NCBI GenBank assembly: GCA_001873285.1
Contig: MNYV01000170.1
Location: 1-6,290, forward strand
Origin: Nitrospirae bacterium CG2_30_53_67
GTDB taxonomy: Bacteria; CG2-30-53-67
DNA: 6,290 nucleotides
Direction of reading: 5' to 3'
The notes beneath the pieces are model-generated. The model ran no database searches and was not told the origin of the DNA. It saw only the letters and a list, made by a program, of their open reading frames with translations. Positions 5,955 through 6,290 of the stretch are shown here, one piece after another. How positions within the stretch are numbered: the first letter of the stretch is position 1; the number at the start of each line of letters is the position of its first letter. Position numbers and translations under genes: made by a program.

Positions 5955-6290
5955 CTATGGATTTTCTGCTTCGAGATCGAAGATCAAGGCCGTTTCATTG
6001 CAGTCCGGGAACTTGACGCACTTGATGCATTCCCCCCAGACCTTATGCGGCAGGATCTCCTTTTCAACGACATGGAAGCCGAACTTTTCAAAGAAATCCG
6101 GTTTGTAGGTCAGCGTAAACACATGTTTGACGTTTAATGATGCCGCTTCGTTCAGACAGGCACGGACCAGTTCTTTCCCGATTCCCTTCCTTTGATACTG
6201 CGGGGCCACGGCCAGGGACTTGATCTCGGCAAAATCCTCCCAGACGATGTGCAGGGCCGAGACGCCGATCATTTCCTCTTCGCTCCGGCA
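5955..6290 (-). CDS. GNAT N-acetyltransferase, probable short-form N-acetylglutamate synthase (5' end outside window)
   Basis: The C-terminal 111 residues of a GNAT acetyltransferase are visible; the gene enters from the right edge, and six in-frame codons precede the first visible ATG (6272), which is internal. From that Met, EIKSLAV (16-22) followed by QRKGIGKELV (27-36) is the acetyl-CoA-binding strand and Q-x-x-G-x-G loop. FFEKFGFH (60-67) is the usual late GNAT strand. The tail has LPHKVWGEC (74-82) and a Cys pattern C82-x2-C85-x5-C91 in a CVKFPDCNE context. That tail is what I recall from the short stand-alone NAGS proteins (ArgA-like, as in mycobacterial Rv2747), which make N-acetylglutamate for arginine synthesis. 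The GNAT call is firm; the substrate is inference from the tail. The stop is 14 nt before pmbA, so both are probably co-transcribed. Confidence 0.85.
   Translation of the reverse strand, partial: CRSEEEMIGVSALHIVWEDFAEIKSLAVAPQYQRKGIGKELVRACLNEAASLNVKHVFTLTYKPDFFEKFGFHVVEKEILPHKVWGECIKCVKFPDCNETALIFDLEAENP

Overview
The window is about 6.3 kb of bacterial chromosome. Five protein genes all lie on the minus strand and are read from the right edge to the left: a GNAT acetyltransferase (5' end outside the window), pmbA/tldE, a YihY/BrkB-family membrane protein, mutL and miaA. Moderate-to-high GC, the mutL-miaA pair, a MutL with its own endonuclease motifs and a short N-acetylglutamate-synthase-like GNAT suggest a Gram-negative of a Desulfobacterota/Nitrospirota-like lineage. 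That placement is inference from gene content and rests on no marker gene.

Right part (3209-6290): the GNAT gene, pmbA and yihY form a tight unit. The GNAT stop is 14 nt before pmbA, and pmbA and yihY overlap in an ATGA. PmbA is the non-catalytic partner type of the TldD/TldE protease, and no tldD is visible. YihY carries a soluble C-terminal extension that looks like an Rrf2-type winged helix. A 73-nt gap with two small hairpins separates yihY from mutL.

Left part (1-3135): mutL is followed by a 243-nt gap and then miaA, the order also seen in enterobacteria, where hfq comes next. No hfq is visible before the window ends. MutL (mismatch repair) and MiaA (i6A37 tRNA modification) share no pathway; their pairing is a conserved order rather than a biochemical unit.

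The most unusual content is non-coding. Both sides of miaA carry a copy of the same repeat element, in inverted orientation. Each copy has a unique AT-rich core of about 36-38 bp containing a 22-bp stretch identical in both. The core is flanked by arrays of degenerate octamers of the type GACCCCTT, which run in opposite directions on its two sides. Each copy is therefore itself a large imperfect palindrome. The left array ends one base short of the miaA stop codon, and the right element fills most of the mutL-miaA gap next to the probable miaA promoter. No CRISPR, tRNA, rRNA, transposase gene or dedicated defence system is visible.
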